Of a stretch of 64,000 bases of DNA, positions 48,784-59,066 are shown piece by piece. Every line of letters starts with the position of its first letter. The first letter of the stretch is position 1. The notes beneath the pieces were generated by a model, which ran no database searches, was not told where the DNA came from, and was given only the letters and a program-made list of their open reading frames with translations. Both the position numbers and the translations under genes were made by a program. Origin of the DNA: Phocicoccus schoeneichii (lineage in GTDB: Bacteria > Bacillota > Bacilli > Staphylococcales > Salinicoccaceae); contig NZ_BMDB01000001.1 in assembly GCF_014635565.1 (NCBI RefSeq), forward strand, positions 620,001 to 684,000, in the 5' to 3' direction.

Positions 48784-50193
48784 TTACATTGAGTGAATTG
48801 GACGACCAAGTGCTGCTTCTGCTGCTTCCATAGGAATTTCTCCTAAAGTTGGGTGAGCATGAATTGTAAGCGCGATGTCTTCTAATGTCATGCCAGTTTC
48901 AACTGCAAGGCTGAGCTCTGAAATAATATCAGAAGCACCGTTACCAGCGATTTGAGCACCGATAACAAGCCCGTCTTCTTTACGTGCAACGATTTTAACA
49001 AATCCATCTGTTTTGTTTAGACCTAAAGCACGACCGTTAGCAGCGAATGGGAAACGACCAGTTACGTAGTCGAGACCTTCTTCTTTTGCTTGTGTTTCGT
49101 TGTATCCTACTGAAGCAAGTTCTGGTTCAGTGAAGCATACTGCTGGCATTCCGATGTAATCTACTTCAGATTTTTCTCCAGCGATTGCTTCTGCAGCAAC
49201 TTTACCTTCGTAGCTTGCTTTATGCGCAAGTTGTAGCCCAGGAACAATATCACCGATTGCATAGATGTTGTCTACACTTGTACGGCTTTGTTTGTCTACT
49301 TCGATAATTCCACGATCAGTCATCTTAACACCAATTTGTTCTAAACCAATTTCGTCAGTGTTTGGACGACGACCTACAGTTACAAGAACGTAGTCTGCTT
49401 CAATTGTATGTGCTTCACCATTTTTATCTTCATAAGTGATTGACACGCCATTTTCAGTTTCTTCAGCTGATTTCGCCATCGCTTGTGTTACAACTTCAAC
49501 GCCTTTTTTCTTAAGGTTGCGTTTAACAAGTTGTGTCATATTCTTTTCGAATCCACCAAGGATGTCTTTAGTACCTTCTAAAATAGTTACTTCAGTGCCA
49601 AAGTTAGCATATGCAGTACCTAGTTCAGTACCGATATATCCTCCACCGATTACAACTAACTTTTCAGGTTTTTCTTCTAGATTTAACGCACCAGTTGAAT
49701 CAATGATACGTTTACCAAATTTAAATCCTGGGATTTCAATTGGTCTAGATCCAGTCGCAACAATTGCATTTTTGAACTCATAAGTTTGTGCGCTATTTTC
49801 CTGAGCAACTTTGATGCTGTTATTAGATGAGAAGTAAGCTTCACCTTGAACAACTTCAACCTTGTTACCTTTAAGTAGTGATTCAACACCACCAACAAGT
49901 TTTTGTACAACACTTTCTTTGAATGATTGTACTTTTGTGAAGTCGAGTTTAACGTTTTCTACTGTCACACCCATATCTTCAGAATCTTGTGCTTCTTGGA
50001 ATCTATGTGATGAAGAAATTAGTGCTTTAGAAGGGATACAACCAACGTTTAAGCACACGCCTCCAACTTTATCACGTTCTACTAATACAACTTTTTGACC
50101 GAGTTGAGCTGCACGGATTGCTGCAACGTATCCACCAGGACCGCCACCTACAACAACCGTATCTACCTCAATTGCGAAATCTCCAACTACCAT
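48784..50193 (-). CDS. pdhD: Dihydrolipoamide dehydrogenase (E3) PdhD
   Basis: FAD flavoprotein that reoxidises the lipoyl groups of 2-oxoacid dehydrogenase complexes. It shows [21 protein letters not shown], the redox disulfide [15 protein letters not shown], the NAD-binding [20 protein letters not shown], and the C-terminal active-site base in [17 protein letters not shown]. The product has 469 residues. GGAGGGG precedes the ATG. It is the last gene of the pdh operon and may also serve other complexes. Confidence 0.98.
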   Translation of the reverse strand: MVVGDFAIEVDTVVVGGGPGGYVAAIRAAQLGQKVVLVERDKVGGVCLNVGCIPSKALISSSHRFQEAQDSEDMGVTVENVKLDFTKVQSFKESVVQKLVGGVESLLKGNKVEVVQGEAYFSSNNSIKVAQENSAQTYEFKNAIVATGSRPIEIPGFKFGKRIIDSTGALNLEEKPEKLVVIGGGYIGTELGTAYANFGTEVTILEGTKDILGGFEKNMTQLVKRNLKKKGVEVVTQAMAKSAEETENGVSITYEDKNGEAHTIEADYVLVTVGRRPNTDEIGLEQIGVKMTDRGIIEVDKQSRTSVDNIYAIGDIVPGLQLAHKASYEGKVAAEAIAGEKSEVDYIGMPAVCFTEPELASVGYNETQAKEEGLDYVTGRFPFAANGRALGLNKTDGFVKIVARKEDGLVIGAQIAGNGASDIISELSLAVETGMTLEDIALTIHAHPTLGEIPMEAAEAALGRPIHSM

Positions 50194-50196
50194 TCT

Positions 50197-51543
50197 TTAC
50201 CCCTCCATTAATAATAAATCTGGATTATTTAATAAGCGTTTAATATGATTTAATGCTTTTTGAGCTAATGCACCGTCAATGACTCTGTGATCATAACTGA
50301 TAGAAAGTGCTAAGACACGTGCCGCAACAACCTCACCGTCACGTACAATTGGTGCCTCTTCAATTCTACCAATACCGATAATCGCTACTTCTGGTTGGTT
50401 GATGACTGGCGTAAACCATTTTCCACCTTCTGAACCTAGGTTAGAGATAGAAATTGATCCGCCTTTCATTTCATCTAAAGTAAGTTTACCGTCACGCGCT
50501 TTATCTGCAAGTTCTGAAATTGTATCAGCAATTTCAAACATTGATAATGCATTGGCATCGCGAACAACTGGAACGACTAATCCACGTTCAGTATCCGCAG
50601 CAATACCTACGTTGTAATAATGCTTCTGAATAATTTCCATTGTTTCGTTATCAATAGACGTATTTAATTCAGGATATTTCTTAAGTGCTGAAACGACAGC
50701 TTTCACGACGTATGGTAAGAAAGTAAGTTTCGTACCTTGCTCTGCTGCAACATCTTTGAAGTTCTTACGATGCTCCCAAAGTTTATCTACAACTACTTCG
50801 TCAATATTTGTAACGTGTGGTGATGTTTGTTTAGAATTAACCATTGCATCTGCAATTGTTCTTCTGATTCTAGACATTTTTTCACGTGTTTCACGTTCTC
50901 CAGTAGATACTGCTGCAACTTTAGATTCTTCTTTTGTTTCAGCAACTTCTTCTACTGACTCCGTTTCAGTTGCGATTGTTTCTTCAGCTGATTTTTGATC
51001 TCCATTTAGATAAGCATCGATATCTTCAATTAAAATACGACCATTTTTACCGCTACCTGATACTGCTTTTATGTCAACATCGTTGTCACGTGCATATTTA
51101 CGTACGCGTGGCATAGCGATAATAAATTTCTTATCTGAATCAGACTCTTCAGCCTCTACATCTTTAGATGCAGATTCTTTTTTAGGTGCTTCCTCAGGTT
51201 CAGATTTCTCTACCTCTTTAGCAACCTCGTCTTTTGTTTCTTTTTCGTCTGACTCTTTTTCATCAGTTTCTGGTTCTTTATCTTCAGTAGATTCTGAAGG
51301 ACCAGAACCATCATCGATTGTTACGATGATACTACCTACCGTCGTTACTTCTCCTTCAGGGACGTGAATTTTTTCAATCGTTCCTGAAACTGGAGAAGGT
51401 AATTCAACAACTGCTTTGTCGTTTGCAATTTCTACTAGGGTATCATCTTCTTCTATTTTATCGCCTTCGGCAATAAACCATTTTGCAATTTCACCTTCAT
51501 GAATACCCTCACCGATATCATGAAGTTTTACTTCATATGCCAT
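50197..51543 (-). CDS. pdhC: Dihydrolipoamide acetyltransferase (E2) PdhC
   Basis: Core of the pyruvate dehydrogenase complex. It has a single N-terminal lipoyl domain with the lipoylated lysine in [17 protein letters not shown], then an acidic linker of about 60 residues. A peripheral subunit-binding domain follows ([18 protein letters not shown]), a second linker, and the catalytic domain with the active-site [14 protein letters not shown]. The product has 448 residues, in keeping with one lipoyl domain as in other Gram-positives. It lies three bases before pdhD. Confidence 0.97.
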   Translation of the reverse strand: MAYEVKLHDIGEGIHEGEIAKWFIAEGDKIEEDDTLVEIANDKAVVELPSPVSGTIEKIHVPEGEVTTVGSIIVTIDDGSGPSESTEDKEPETDEKESDEKETKDEVAKEVEKSEPEEAPKKESASKDVEAEESDSDKKFIIAMPRVRKYARDNDVDIKAVSGSGKNGRILIEDIDAYLNGDQKSAEETIATETESVEEVAETKEESKVAAVSTGERETREKMSRIRRTIADAMVNSKQTSPHVTNIDEVVVDKLWEHRKNFKDVAAEQGTKLTFLPYVVKAVVSALKKYPELNTSIDNETMEIIQKHYYNVGIAADTERGLVVPVVRDANALSMFEIADTISELADKARDGKLTLDEMKGGSISISNLGSEGGKWFTPVINQPEVAIIGIGRIEEAPIVRDGEVVAARVLALSISYDHRVIDGALAQKALNHIKRLLNNPDLLLMEG

Positions 51544-51562
51544 TTATTTACCCTCCATCTGG

Positions 51563-52540
51563 TTAGAAATTGATCGCGTCTTTCGCTTTCTCGATAATAT
51601 CTTCTTTGTTTGGTAACCAAACTTTTTCCGCAGCTGTGAATGGATACACTGTATCCGGAGCAGCTACAATCTTGATTGGCGCTTCAAGAGATAAAATCAC
51701 ACGCTCTTGTAATTCTGCAACCACTTGTCCAGCAACACCTGCTTGACGTTGTGCTTCTTGAATTACTACTGCACGATTTGTTTTCTCAATAGAAGCTACA
51801 AGTGTTTCGTAGTCTACTGGAGAAACTGTACGTAAGTCGATGACTTCAGCACTGATTCCATCTTTTTCAAGTGCTTCAGCTGCTGCTAGAGATTCTTGTA
51901 CCATCGCACCATATGCGATTAAAGTAATGTCTGTACCTTCTCTTCTCACTGCTGCTTTACCTAATTCCACTTCGTACTCTTCTTCAGGTACGTCTTCACG
52001 GAATGAACGGTATAACTTCATGTGTTCTAGATAAATAACAGGATCATTAGAACGAATCGCTGCAATGAGTAATCCTTTCGCATCATAAGGTGTTGAAGGA
52101 ATGACTACACGTAAACCTGGTGTTTGTGCCATTAATCCTTCTAATGAATCCGCGTGAAGTTCTGGAGTGTTTACTCCACCACCGAATGGTGCACGGATTA
52201 CGATTGGCATTGGTTTTGTTCCACCTGAACGTTGACGGTGACGTGCAATTTGTCCCGCAATTCCATCCATAGCTTCAAATAAGAAACCAAAGAATTGAAT
52301 CTCAACAACAGGTCTAAATCCTTCTAATGTTAAACCTAAACCAAGTGATGCAATTCCACTCTCAGCTAATGGAGTATCGAATACACGATCTTCACCGAAT
52401 TCTTCGTATAGTCCTTCAGTTGCACGGAATACACCACCGTTGACACCGATGTCTTCACCGAATACTAGAACGTTTTCGTCGTTCTTTAATTCAGTACGCA
52501 TCGCATCAGTTATCGCTTGAATCATTGTCATTTGTGCCAT
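51563..52540 (-). CDS. pdhB: Pyruvate dehydrogenase E1 beta subunit PdhB
   Basis: Beta subunit of the ThDP-dependent E1 component. It starts [20 protein letters not shown] and shows [20 protein letters not shown] and [20 protein letters not shown], both characteristic. The ATG with GGAG ten bases upstream gives 325 residues, the usual length. The open frame extends 21 codons into the end of pdhA and is not coding. It forms an alpha2-beta2 tetramer with PdhA. Confidence 0.97.
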   Translation of the reverse strand: MAQMTMIQAITDAMRTELKNDENVLVFGEDIGVNGGVFRATEGLYEEFGEDRVFDTPLAESGIASLGLGLTLEGFRPVVEIQFFGFLFEAMDGIAGQIARHRQRSGGTKPMPIVIRAPFGGGVNTPELHADSLEGLMAQTPGLRVVIPSTPYDAKGLLIAAIRSNDPVIYLEHMKLYRSFREDVPEEEYEVELGKAAVRREGTDITLIAYGAMVQESLAAAEALEKDGISAEVIDLRTVSPVDYETLVASIEKTNRAVVIQEAQRQAGVAGQVVAELQERVILSLEAPIKIVAAPDTVYPFTAAEKVWLPNKEDIIEKAKDAINF

Positions 52541-52541
52541 G

Positions 52542-53657
<1,116 letters not shown>

Positions 53658-53844
53658 TCACCATACCTTTCAATAAAATGCTTACATTAATAATATCATA
53701 ATACATACATAACCGTAAGTTTTTCACGTGTTTTAATCTATAAGTAAGCTTGATGATAAACAATCACAAATATCGTAGATGAGTCGTGAAAATTCTGTGA
53801 AATTATAGTATAATTAAGAAATGTATTTTGATAGGAGGCTAAAT

Positions 53845-54396
53845 ATGCTTACGATGAAAGATGTTGTTCGAGATGGTCATCCAATTCTTCGCACAAAGGT
53901 TGACGAAGTGACTACTATTGACGAACAAACACAAAACGAACTCCGTGAAATGAGACAGTTTTTAATTAACTCACAAGATGAGGAAATTGCTGAAAAATAT
54001 GATTTACGTGCGGGTGTTGGATTAGCGGCACCACAAATAAACTTAAACAAGCGAATGCTTGCAGTATATTTAACTGATGAAAATAATGAACCTGTCTATG
54101 ATTTGATGTTAATCAATCCAAAAATCATCAGTCATTCAGTTCAAGAATCATTTCTTCCAACAGGCGAAGGATGCCTAAGTGTAGATGAAGACATCGATGG
54201 CTTAGTCCATCGTAAAAAAAGAATTAAAGTCCGTGCATTAGATATTGACGGAAATGAAGTTGTGATTAAAGCGAGTGGTATGCTCTCGATTGTATTACAA
54301 CATGAATTGGATCATTTAGATGGAATTTTATTCTATGATCACATTAATAAAGAAACACCATTACTACCAAAAGAAGGCGCAACACCACTCGAGTAA
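53845..54396 (+). CDS. def: Peptide deformylase
   Basis: Iron or zinc hydrolase that removes the formyl group from nascent proteins. The three metal motifs are GVGLAAPQI, EGCLSVD and QHELDHLDG. The ATG after AGGAGG gives 183 residues beginning MLTMKDVVRDGHPILR, the usual start and length of the staphylococcal enzyme; an upstream in-frame ATG has no ribosome binding site. A TATAAT lies about 31 bases upstream. It is divergent from pdhA and convergent with a small hypothetical gene. Confidence 0.98.
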   Translation: MLTMKDVVRDGHPILRTKVDEVTTIDEQTQNELREMRQFLINSQDEEIAEKYDLRAGVGLAAPQINLNKRMLAVYLTDENNEPVYDLMLINPKIISHSVQESFLPTGEGCLSVDEDIDGLVHRKKRIKVRALDIDGNEVVIKASGMLSIVLQHELDHLDGILFYDHINKETPLLPKEGATPLE

Positions 54397-54401
54397 TAAA
54401 G

Positions 54402-54671
54402 CTAAATAAATTCGTCGACACGTTCAATAAAACGTATCCCTCTTTCAATGAGTAACGACTTTAATTGGTCGTATGTTTCCTCATTTAAAATTTCGGGATC
54501 AGTGTCATGTCTATACGTATGGTGATCATCACTGCTGATATATGCGTTTGTTTGATACACGATATTCATAACGATATGGGAATCACGTTTATTGAACTCG
54601 ACATAATCAAACGGCTTATCCTCGCGCTTTTCTTCTGTGCGTATCTTATGATATAACGCTTGAGCATCCAT
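54402..54671 (-). CDS. Conserved hypothetical protein, 89 residues
   Basis: A small acidic, soluble protein of unknown function. It begins MDAQALYHKIRTEEKREDKP and includes the histidine- and aspartate-rich stretch SSDDHHTYRHDTDPEIL, possibly metal-binding. AGAGGTGAG precedes the ATG. It converges with def, five bases apart and with no evident terminator between, and is divergent from the small peptide gene. Staphylococci often carry a similar short gene at this place, which suggests it is real. Confidence 0.7.
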   Translation of the reverse strand: MDAQALYHKIRTEEKREDKPFDYVEFNKRDSHIVMNIVYQTNAYISSDDHHTYRHDTDPEILNEETYDQLKSLLIERGIRFIERVDEFI

Positions 54672-54703
54672 TTATCTCACCTCTTACTATTAGTATAAAG
54701 TCT

Positions 54704-54732
54704 TTGCAACGTATAAGTCTATAAGGTAAAAT
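54704..54732 (+). promoter_or_regulatory. Promoter for the small cationic peptide gene
   Basis: TTGCAA and TAAAAT separated by exactly 17 bases, with the -10 element 28 bases before the start codon. The -35 lies in the divergent region with the 89-residue gene. Confidence 0.7.
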
Positions 54733-54760
54733 AAGGATAAGTGATAAAGGTGTGATTTTC

Positions 54761-54856
54761 ATGTTGAGAAGGTTAAAAGAAAAACTCAAAAAGAAGTTAA
54801 AGAGCATCTTAGGTCGTAGTGGGTTACTGCAACAGGAGTATATGAAGGATAAATAA
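54761..54856 (+). CDS. Small cationic amphipathic peptide, 31 residues
   Basis: Short gene with a full set of signals: promoter, ribosome binding site AAAGGTG nine bases before the ATG, 31 codons, and a strong terminator 11 bases after the stop. The peptide starts MLRRLKEKLKKKLKSILGRS and ends QQEYMKDK. By my count it has 11 basic and 3 acidic residues, with leucines spaced every three to four positions, so the first half should form a basic amphipathic helix. I do not recognise it. It could be a membrane-active peptide, a nucleic-acid-binding protein, or the coding part of a small RNA. Confidence 0.6.
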   Translation: MLRRLKEKLKKKLKSILGRSGLLQQEYMKDK

Positions 54857-54867
54857 TCCTAATTTAT

Positions 54868-54902
54868 AGATGTGCTTGCTAAAAAAGGAGCACATCTTTT
54901 TT
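54868..54902 (+). terminator. Terminator after the small peptide gene
   Basis: Nine-base stem AGATGTGCT with its complement and a 12-base loop, followed by six T on the plus strand. Confidence 0.85.
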
Positions 54903-54951
54903 ATGAAAAACTTACAATACATTTCTATATATTTTTAAGGAGAATAGATTT

Positions 54952-55173
54952 ATGAAAACATTTAAAGTATTTTATCAAGGCCACAAAACACAACGCTTAA
55001 TTAGAGAAGAAACTCTTATTAAATACGTTGAAGCCGAAACAATTGAAGACGTAAGAAAGTTCTTACAAAATGAAGATATTACAATCGAGTTCATCGAAAC
55101 ACTCAGTCCCGACCACTTAGAGTATGAACGTGATAACAACGCAGATTTCAAGGTTACGAAGGTAAATGAGTAA
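54952..55173 (+). CDS. rpoY: RNA polymerase epsilon subunit RpoY
   Basis: Small auxiliary subunit of Firmicute RNA polymerase, 73 residues, also known as Ykz[21 protein letters not shown] and [16 protein letters not shown] match the family, as does the later [26 protein letters not shown] precedes the ATG. It overlaps the start of rnjA by eight bases, which is the standard arrangement and implies translational coupling. Confidence 0.95.
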   Translation: MKTFKVFYQGHKTQRLIREETLIKYVEAETIEDVRKFLQNEDITIEFIETLSPDHLEYERDNNADFKVTKVNE

Positions 55174-56854
55174 CATTAAAGATGTAGGTGTTTTCGCCCT
55201 CGGGGGACTAGGTGAAATTGGAAAGAACACTTACTGCATTGAAATAGGTAACGACATTCTAATGATCGACGCGGGTATCAAATTCCCAAACGATGACGAA
55301 CTCGGTATTGATTACGTAATACCTGATTACACATATCTAAAAGAAAATGAACATCGTATCAAAGCGCTCGTTGTAACGCATGGTCACGAAGACCATATCG
55401 GAGGAATTCCTTTCCTATTAAAAGAAATCTCAGTACCTATCTACTCTGGCCCGCTTGCTTTAGGCTTAATTAAAAATAAGCTTGAAGAACACAAGCTCAT
55501 GCACCGTACTAAACTCATTCCTATCGATGAAGACACGGTTCTCGACTTCGATAGTTTCAAGGTTGAATTTTATCTTACAACTCACTCTATTCCTGAAGCA
55601 TACGGAATCGTAGTAAAAACTCCTGTTGGAAACATCGTTCATACTGGAGACTTTAAATTCGACTTTACACCAGTAGGTGCGCCAGCAAACATCGCTAAAA
55701 TGGCACAGATCGGTGAAGAAGGTGTACTCTGTCTTTTATCTGACTCAACGAACGCAACAGTTCCGAACTTCACAATCAGTGAAAAACAAGTCGGACAAAA
55801 TGTAGAAGACATTTTTAGACAATGTGCAGGACGTATTATCTTTGCGACTTTCGCATCAAACATCTATCGTGTGCAACAAGCAATTGATGCAGCAGTAAAG
55901 TTTGACCGTAAGATTTGTGTATTCGGACGAAGCATGGAAAACAATATTAGAATCGGTACTGAGCTTGGTTATATTAAAGCACCACCTGAAACATTTATTG
56001 AAGCAAAACAAATTAACCGTTTTGAGAAACATAAAATAATGATTTTATGTACAGGTTCTCAAGGTGAGCCAATGGCTGCCCTATCACGTATTGCGAATGG
56101 TACTCATAGACAAATCAGCATTATTCCTGATGACACTGTTGTATTCAGTTCATCACCAATCCCAGGTAATACACTAAGCGTCAACCGTACGATTAACGCA
56201 TTATACAAACGTGGCGCTGAAGTCATCCACGGTCGTCTATCAAACATTCATACGTCTGGACACGGTTCACAAGAAGAACAAAAACTGATGTTACGTCTGA
56301 TGAAACCAAAATACTTCATGCCAATTCACGGAGAATTCCGCATGCTGAAAATCCATAAAGACCTTGCTGTAGACACAGGTGTCGAAGCAGACAATGTATT
56401 CTTAATGGAAAATGGTGAAGTCCTAACTCTATCTGAAGATCATGCTGAAGTCACTCATTCAGTGCCAAGCGGTACAGTGTTTGTGGATGGTATTGGTATC
56501 GGAGATATCGGTAACATCGTACTTCGCGATCGTAAAGAATTATCTGAAGAAGGTCTCGCAGTTATGGTTGTCTCTATTGACTTTGAAGACCAAGTATTAT
56601 TATCTGGACCAGATATTATTTCACGCGGATTCGTCTACATGAGAGAATCATTCGGACTCATTAGAGGTGCAGAGAAAAAGTTACGTGAATCCATCGAAAA
56701 CTTGCTCGCATCTGAAGAAAACGTTGAATGGTATAACGTAAAACAACTCATCATTGAAGAATTGTCACAATATCTATATCAGAAAACACAACGTAGCCCA
56801 ATGATCTTACCAATGATCATGCGCGTAAACGACAAAACTTTAAAATCGAAATAA
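55166..56854 (+). CDS. rnjA: Ribonuclease J1
   Basis: Metallo-beta-lactamase fold RNase with 5'-3' exonuclease and endonuclease activity, central to mRNA turnover in Firmicutes. The zinc motif is [16 protein letters not shown]; also seen are [25 protein letters not shown] and [11 protein letters not shown], along with the beta-CASP region [16 protein letters not shown]. The product has 562 residues. It is coupled to rpoY and followed by a terminator. Confidence 0.97.
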   Translation: MSNIKDVGVFALGGLGEIGKNTYCIEIGNDILMIDAGIKFPNDDELGIDYVIPDYTYLKENEHRIKALVVTHGHEDHIGGIPFLLKEISVPIYSGPLALGLIKNKLEEHKLMHRTKLIPIDEDTVLDFDSFKVEFYLTTHSIPEAYGIVVKTPVGNIVHTGDFKFDFTPVGAPANIAKMAQIGEEGVLCLLSDSTNATVPNFTISEKQVGQNVEDIFRQCAGRIIFATFASNIYRVQQAIDAAVKFDRKICVFGRSMENNIRIGTELGYIKAPPETFIEAKQINRFEKHKIMILCTGSQGEPMAALSRIANGTHRQISIIPDDTVVFSSSPIPGNTLSVNRTINALYKRGAEVIHGRLSNIHTSGHGSQEEQKLMLRLMKPKYFMPIHGEFRMLKIHKDLAVDTGVEADNVFLMENGEVLTLSEDHAEVTHSVPSGTVFVDGIGIGDIGNIVLRDRKELSEEGLAVMVVSIDFEDQVLLSGPDIISRGFVYMRESFGLIRGAEKKLRESIENLLASEENVEWYNVKQLIIEELSQYLYQKTQRSPMILPMIMRVNDKTLKSK

Positions 56855-56862
56855 AATATTAG

Positions 56863-56914
56863 AGCTGTTTTGTGGGTTTCCTTTTTGGGAAACTTATCAA
56901 AATGGCTTTTTTTC
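56863..56914 (+). terminator. Terminator after rpoY-rnjA
   Basis: Extended hairpin: AGCTGTTTTG pairs with CAAAATGGCT (with G-U), and GTTTCC pairs with GGAAAC inside, followed by seven T. The next 186 bases up to the NERD gene are AT-rich and hold a perfect 14-base palindrome ATTCAAATTTGAAT (57019-57032), but no gene that I can see. Confidence 0.8.
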
Positions 56915-57100
56915 TGCTGTAATCCTATGTGGCGATTTTTATCATTGGAAAAGTCATCATATGGGCGTTTTAATTATTACTTGTAACCCTTATGGTTGAT
57001 GGATTCTAAATTTAAATTATTCAAATTTGAATATTTGATCCGAATTATCTTGTAGGTAGGTGTTCGGCTGTATAGAATCATGTTTAGTTGGAGGTGCGTC

Positions 57101-58015
57101 ATGCTTAAGATACCTAAAAAGACAAATATGAATACGACAGCACAAATTTTAATGAAACGCGAGTTTGTTGATATGGTTATTTCTGGACAGATACGACGAG
57201 ACGAAACAGGTTTAGAGGGAGAACTTTATCTTTCGAAATTATTTGAGGAAGAATTGCAAGTTAAACCAATTATTTTGTACGGCGTTCGCTTGGTTGTTGA
57301 AGAGAAAGAATGTCAATTTGATTGTCTGATGATTTTTCAGGATAAATGTATGCTGATTGAAGTTAAGAATTACAGTGGAGATTATTTTTATGATCGCGGT
57401 AAATTTTATTTTGTATCGAGTAAGGATGAGATTGATAGTCCTCTAGAACAATTAAACCGAGCAACTCGAATGTTTAGAAAATTTTTACGAGAAATAAAGA
57501 TGAACTTTGAAGTTATTCCACGACTTGTTTTTACAGGGAAAGAATTCCAGCTCTATCAATCCGACTTGTCCCTACCCATCATTCACCCTGGTCAAATCAG
57601 GAGATTTATTAAAAAACTGAACAATGAATCTTGTTACTTGAATCAGCGACATACCAAACTAGAAGAAATCATATATGCACGACATCGTGTGTTTTCATCT
57701 TATGAGAAAAAGTATGAATACGAATATGACCAACTAGATAAAAAAATGAGCTGCGAGAAATGTGATGGGAGGATGGAGAGCATCAGTCAAGTGAAGATGA
57801 AATGTTCAAAATGTAAAGTAATAGAACGAACACAAATAGCCTTGACTAGAAATATAGATGAGTTTATATGGTTATTTCCTGAGATGAAGATTACAACCTC
57901 ACGTATTTATGAATGGATCGGAGAATCGATTTCACAATATAGTGTTAGAAAATATTTGAAATCTCATATGATTGAAAAAGGAAATAATAAAGACCGAAGT
58001 TATGTGAAACTATAG
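57101..58015 (+). CDS. NERD nuclease-related protein with zinc ribbon and C-terminal helix-turn-helix-like region
   Basis: A 304-residue protein. The N-terminal half is a nuclease-related domain: GLEGELYLSKLFEEEL, then ECQFDCLMIF and LIEVKNYSGDY, which supply the Asp and Glu-x-Lys expected of the restriction-endonuclease-like fold. A four-cysteine zinc ribbon follows at about residues 223-245 (CEKCDG and CSKC), and the last 55 residues look like a winged helix. Such proteins may process nucleic acids, but the role is unknown. GGAGG lies six bases before the ATG; seven earlier codons are open. It splits the usual rnjA-ktrC neighbourhood and is followed at once by a tandem hairpin array. Confidence 0.82.
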   Translation: MLKIPKKTNMNTTAQILMKREFVDMVISGQIRRDETGLEGELYLSKLFEEELQVKPIILYGVRLVVEEKECQFDCLMIFQDKCMLIEVKNYSGDYFYDRGKFYFVSSKDEIDSPLEQLNRATRMFRKFLREIKMNFEVIPRLVFTGKEFQLYQSDLSLPIIHPGQIRRFIKKLNNESCYLNQRHTKLEEIIYARHRVFSSYEKKYEYEYDQLDKKMSCEKCDGRMESISQVKMKCSKCKVIERTQIALTRNIDEFIWLFPEMKITTSRIYEWIGESISQYSVRKYLKSHMIEKGNNKDRSYVKL

Positions 58016-58315
58016 TTTATTTGTAAAGTAGACGTTAGTACATCTCTACTTTAAAGATAAAACCAATTTATTTGTAAAGTAGACATCAATCCATCCCTAC
58101 TTTAAAGATAAAACCAATTTATTTGTAAAGTAGACGTTAGTCCATCCCTACTTTAAAGATAAAACCAATTTATTTGTAAAGTAGACATCAATCCATCCCT
58201 ACTTTAAAGATAAAACTAATTTATTTGCAAAGTAAACGTCAATCCATCTCTCCTTTAAAGATAAAACCAATTTATTTGTAAAGTAGACATCAATCCATCC
58301 CTACTTTAAAGATAA
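58016..58315. repeat. Six tandem 51-bp hairpin-forming repeats
   Basis: The unit starts TTTATTTGTAAAGTAG and repeats exactly every 51 bases at 58016, 58067, 58118, 58169, 58220 and 58271; the last copy is complete for about 45 bases. Each unit folds into a hairpin: arm TTTATTT-G-TAAAGTAG against CTACTTTA-A-AGATAAA, 15 pairs with one mismatch, a 14-base loop and the linker ACCAA. Loops of copies 1 to 4 alternate between ACGTTAGT- and ACATCAAT-type sequence. Copy 5 has lost part of the stem. The array begins at the base after the NERD stop codon. It contains no gene and no unique spacers. Confidence 0.9.
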
Positions 58316-58337
58316 GAATCCTAAACCCCATATCACT

Positions 58338-58375
58338 CAAAAAACCACCCCCGAACTTCACAGTCTGCAGGTGGT
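58338..58375 (-). terminator. Terminator after ktrC
   Basis: Stem ACCACC and complement with a large loop, followed on the minus strand by six T. It ends the cydAB-ktrC unit and separates it from the repeat array. Confidence 0.65.
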
Positions 58376-58388
58376 AATCTTATAAAAT

Positions 58389-59054
58389 CTACTCATCTAT
58401 GCCGAATCTAGTCTCGAAGCGTGATAGGTCGGTGTCTTTTCCAATCAGGATTAAGACATCGTCTGACATGAGCTTGATGACGGGGTCTGGATTTACGATG
58501 ATTTGATCGCCGCGCTTAATTGCGAGGATCGAAACTTCGTATTTTTCTCGGAACCCGAGATTCAGTATCGATTTGTTATTTAATTTCTTTGTCGTCTTGA
58601 ACTCTACAATTGAATGTTCCTCTGAGATTTCTAAAATATCAAGAGTATGACTCGACACGATTCTATGTGCGAGTAGTCTACCGATATCGCGCTCTGGGTG
58701 AATGACATGATCGGCACCAATTTTCTCAAGTACTCTACCATGATATTCATTTTGAGCTTTCACAGTAACTTTCTCGACACCTAAGTCTTTTAAGATTAAT
58801 GTCGTCAAAATGCTGCTTTGAATATTTTCGCCAATTGCAACGATGACATGGTCAAAGTTGGTGATACCAACACTTCGTAACACCGCTTCATCTGTCGTAT
58901 TTCCGATAACTGCTTCAGTCACAATATCTTTATACTCATTTACTACATCTTCGTCTTTATCAATTGCGAGTACATTCGCATCTAATTCTCGTAACTCTTG
59001 TACGATACTCGAACCAAATCGCCCGAGTCCGATTACAGCAAATTCTTTTTTCAT
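58389..59054 (-). CDS. ktrC: Potassium uptake regulatory subunit KtrC (RCK domain)
   Basis: Cytoplasmic gating subunit of a Ktr/Trk potassium channel, 221 residues. The N-terminal RCK domain has the nucleotide-binding FAVIGLGRFGSSIVQELREL and the acidic strand end LAIDKDEDVV. A C-terminal RCK_C domain of about 80 residues follows. It binds ATP/ADP, and in staphylococci the KtrA/KtrC family binds c-di-AMP through RCK_C. No channel gene (ktrB or ktrD) is in this window. It lies 12 bases after cydB, matching the staphylococcal order. Confidence 0.92.
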   Translation of the reverse strand: MKKEFAVIGLGRFGSSIVQELRELDANVLAIDKDEDVVNEYKDIVTEAVIGNTTDEAVLRSVGITNFDHVIVAIGENIQSSILTTLILKDLGVEKVTVKAQNEYHGRVLEKIGADHVIHPERDIGRLLAHRIVSSHTLDILEISEEHSIVEFKTTKKLNNKSILNLGFREKYEVSILAIKRGDQIIVNPDPVIKLMSDDVLILIGKDTDLSRFETRFGIDE

Positions 59055-59066
59055 ACTCTAATCTCC

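Noticed and set aside
54402-54671. Histidine/aspartate-rich segment as a nuclease or metal-enzyme motif
   Set aside because: HHTYRHDTD is suggestive, but no known family pattern fits and the protein is only 89 residues.
57019-57032. ATTCAAATTTGAAT palindrome as a regulator site for the NERD gene
   Set aside because: Perfect but short and AT-rich; I could not place it relative to a convincing promoter, so it is mentioned only as a landmark.
58016-58315. CRISPR array
   Set aside because: The 51-base units are contiguous copies with near-identical loops; there are no unique spacers and no cas genes.
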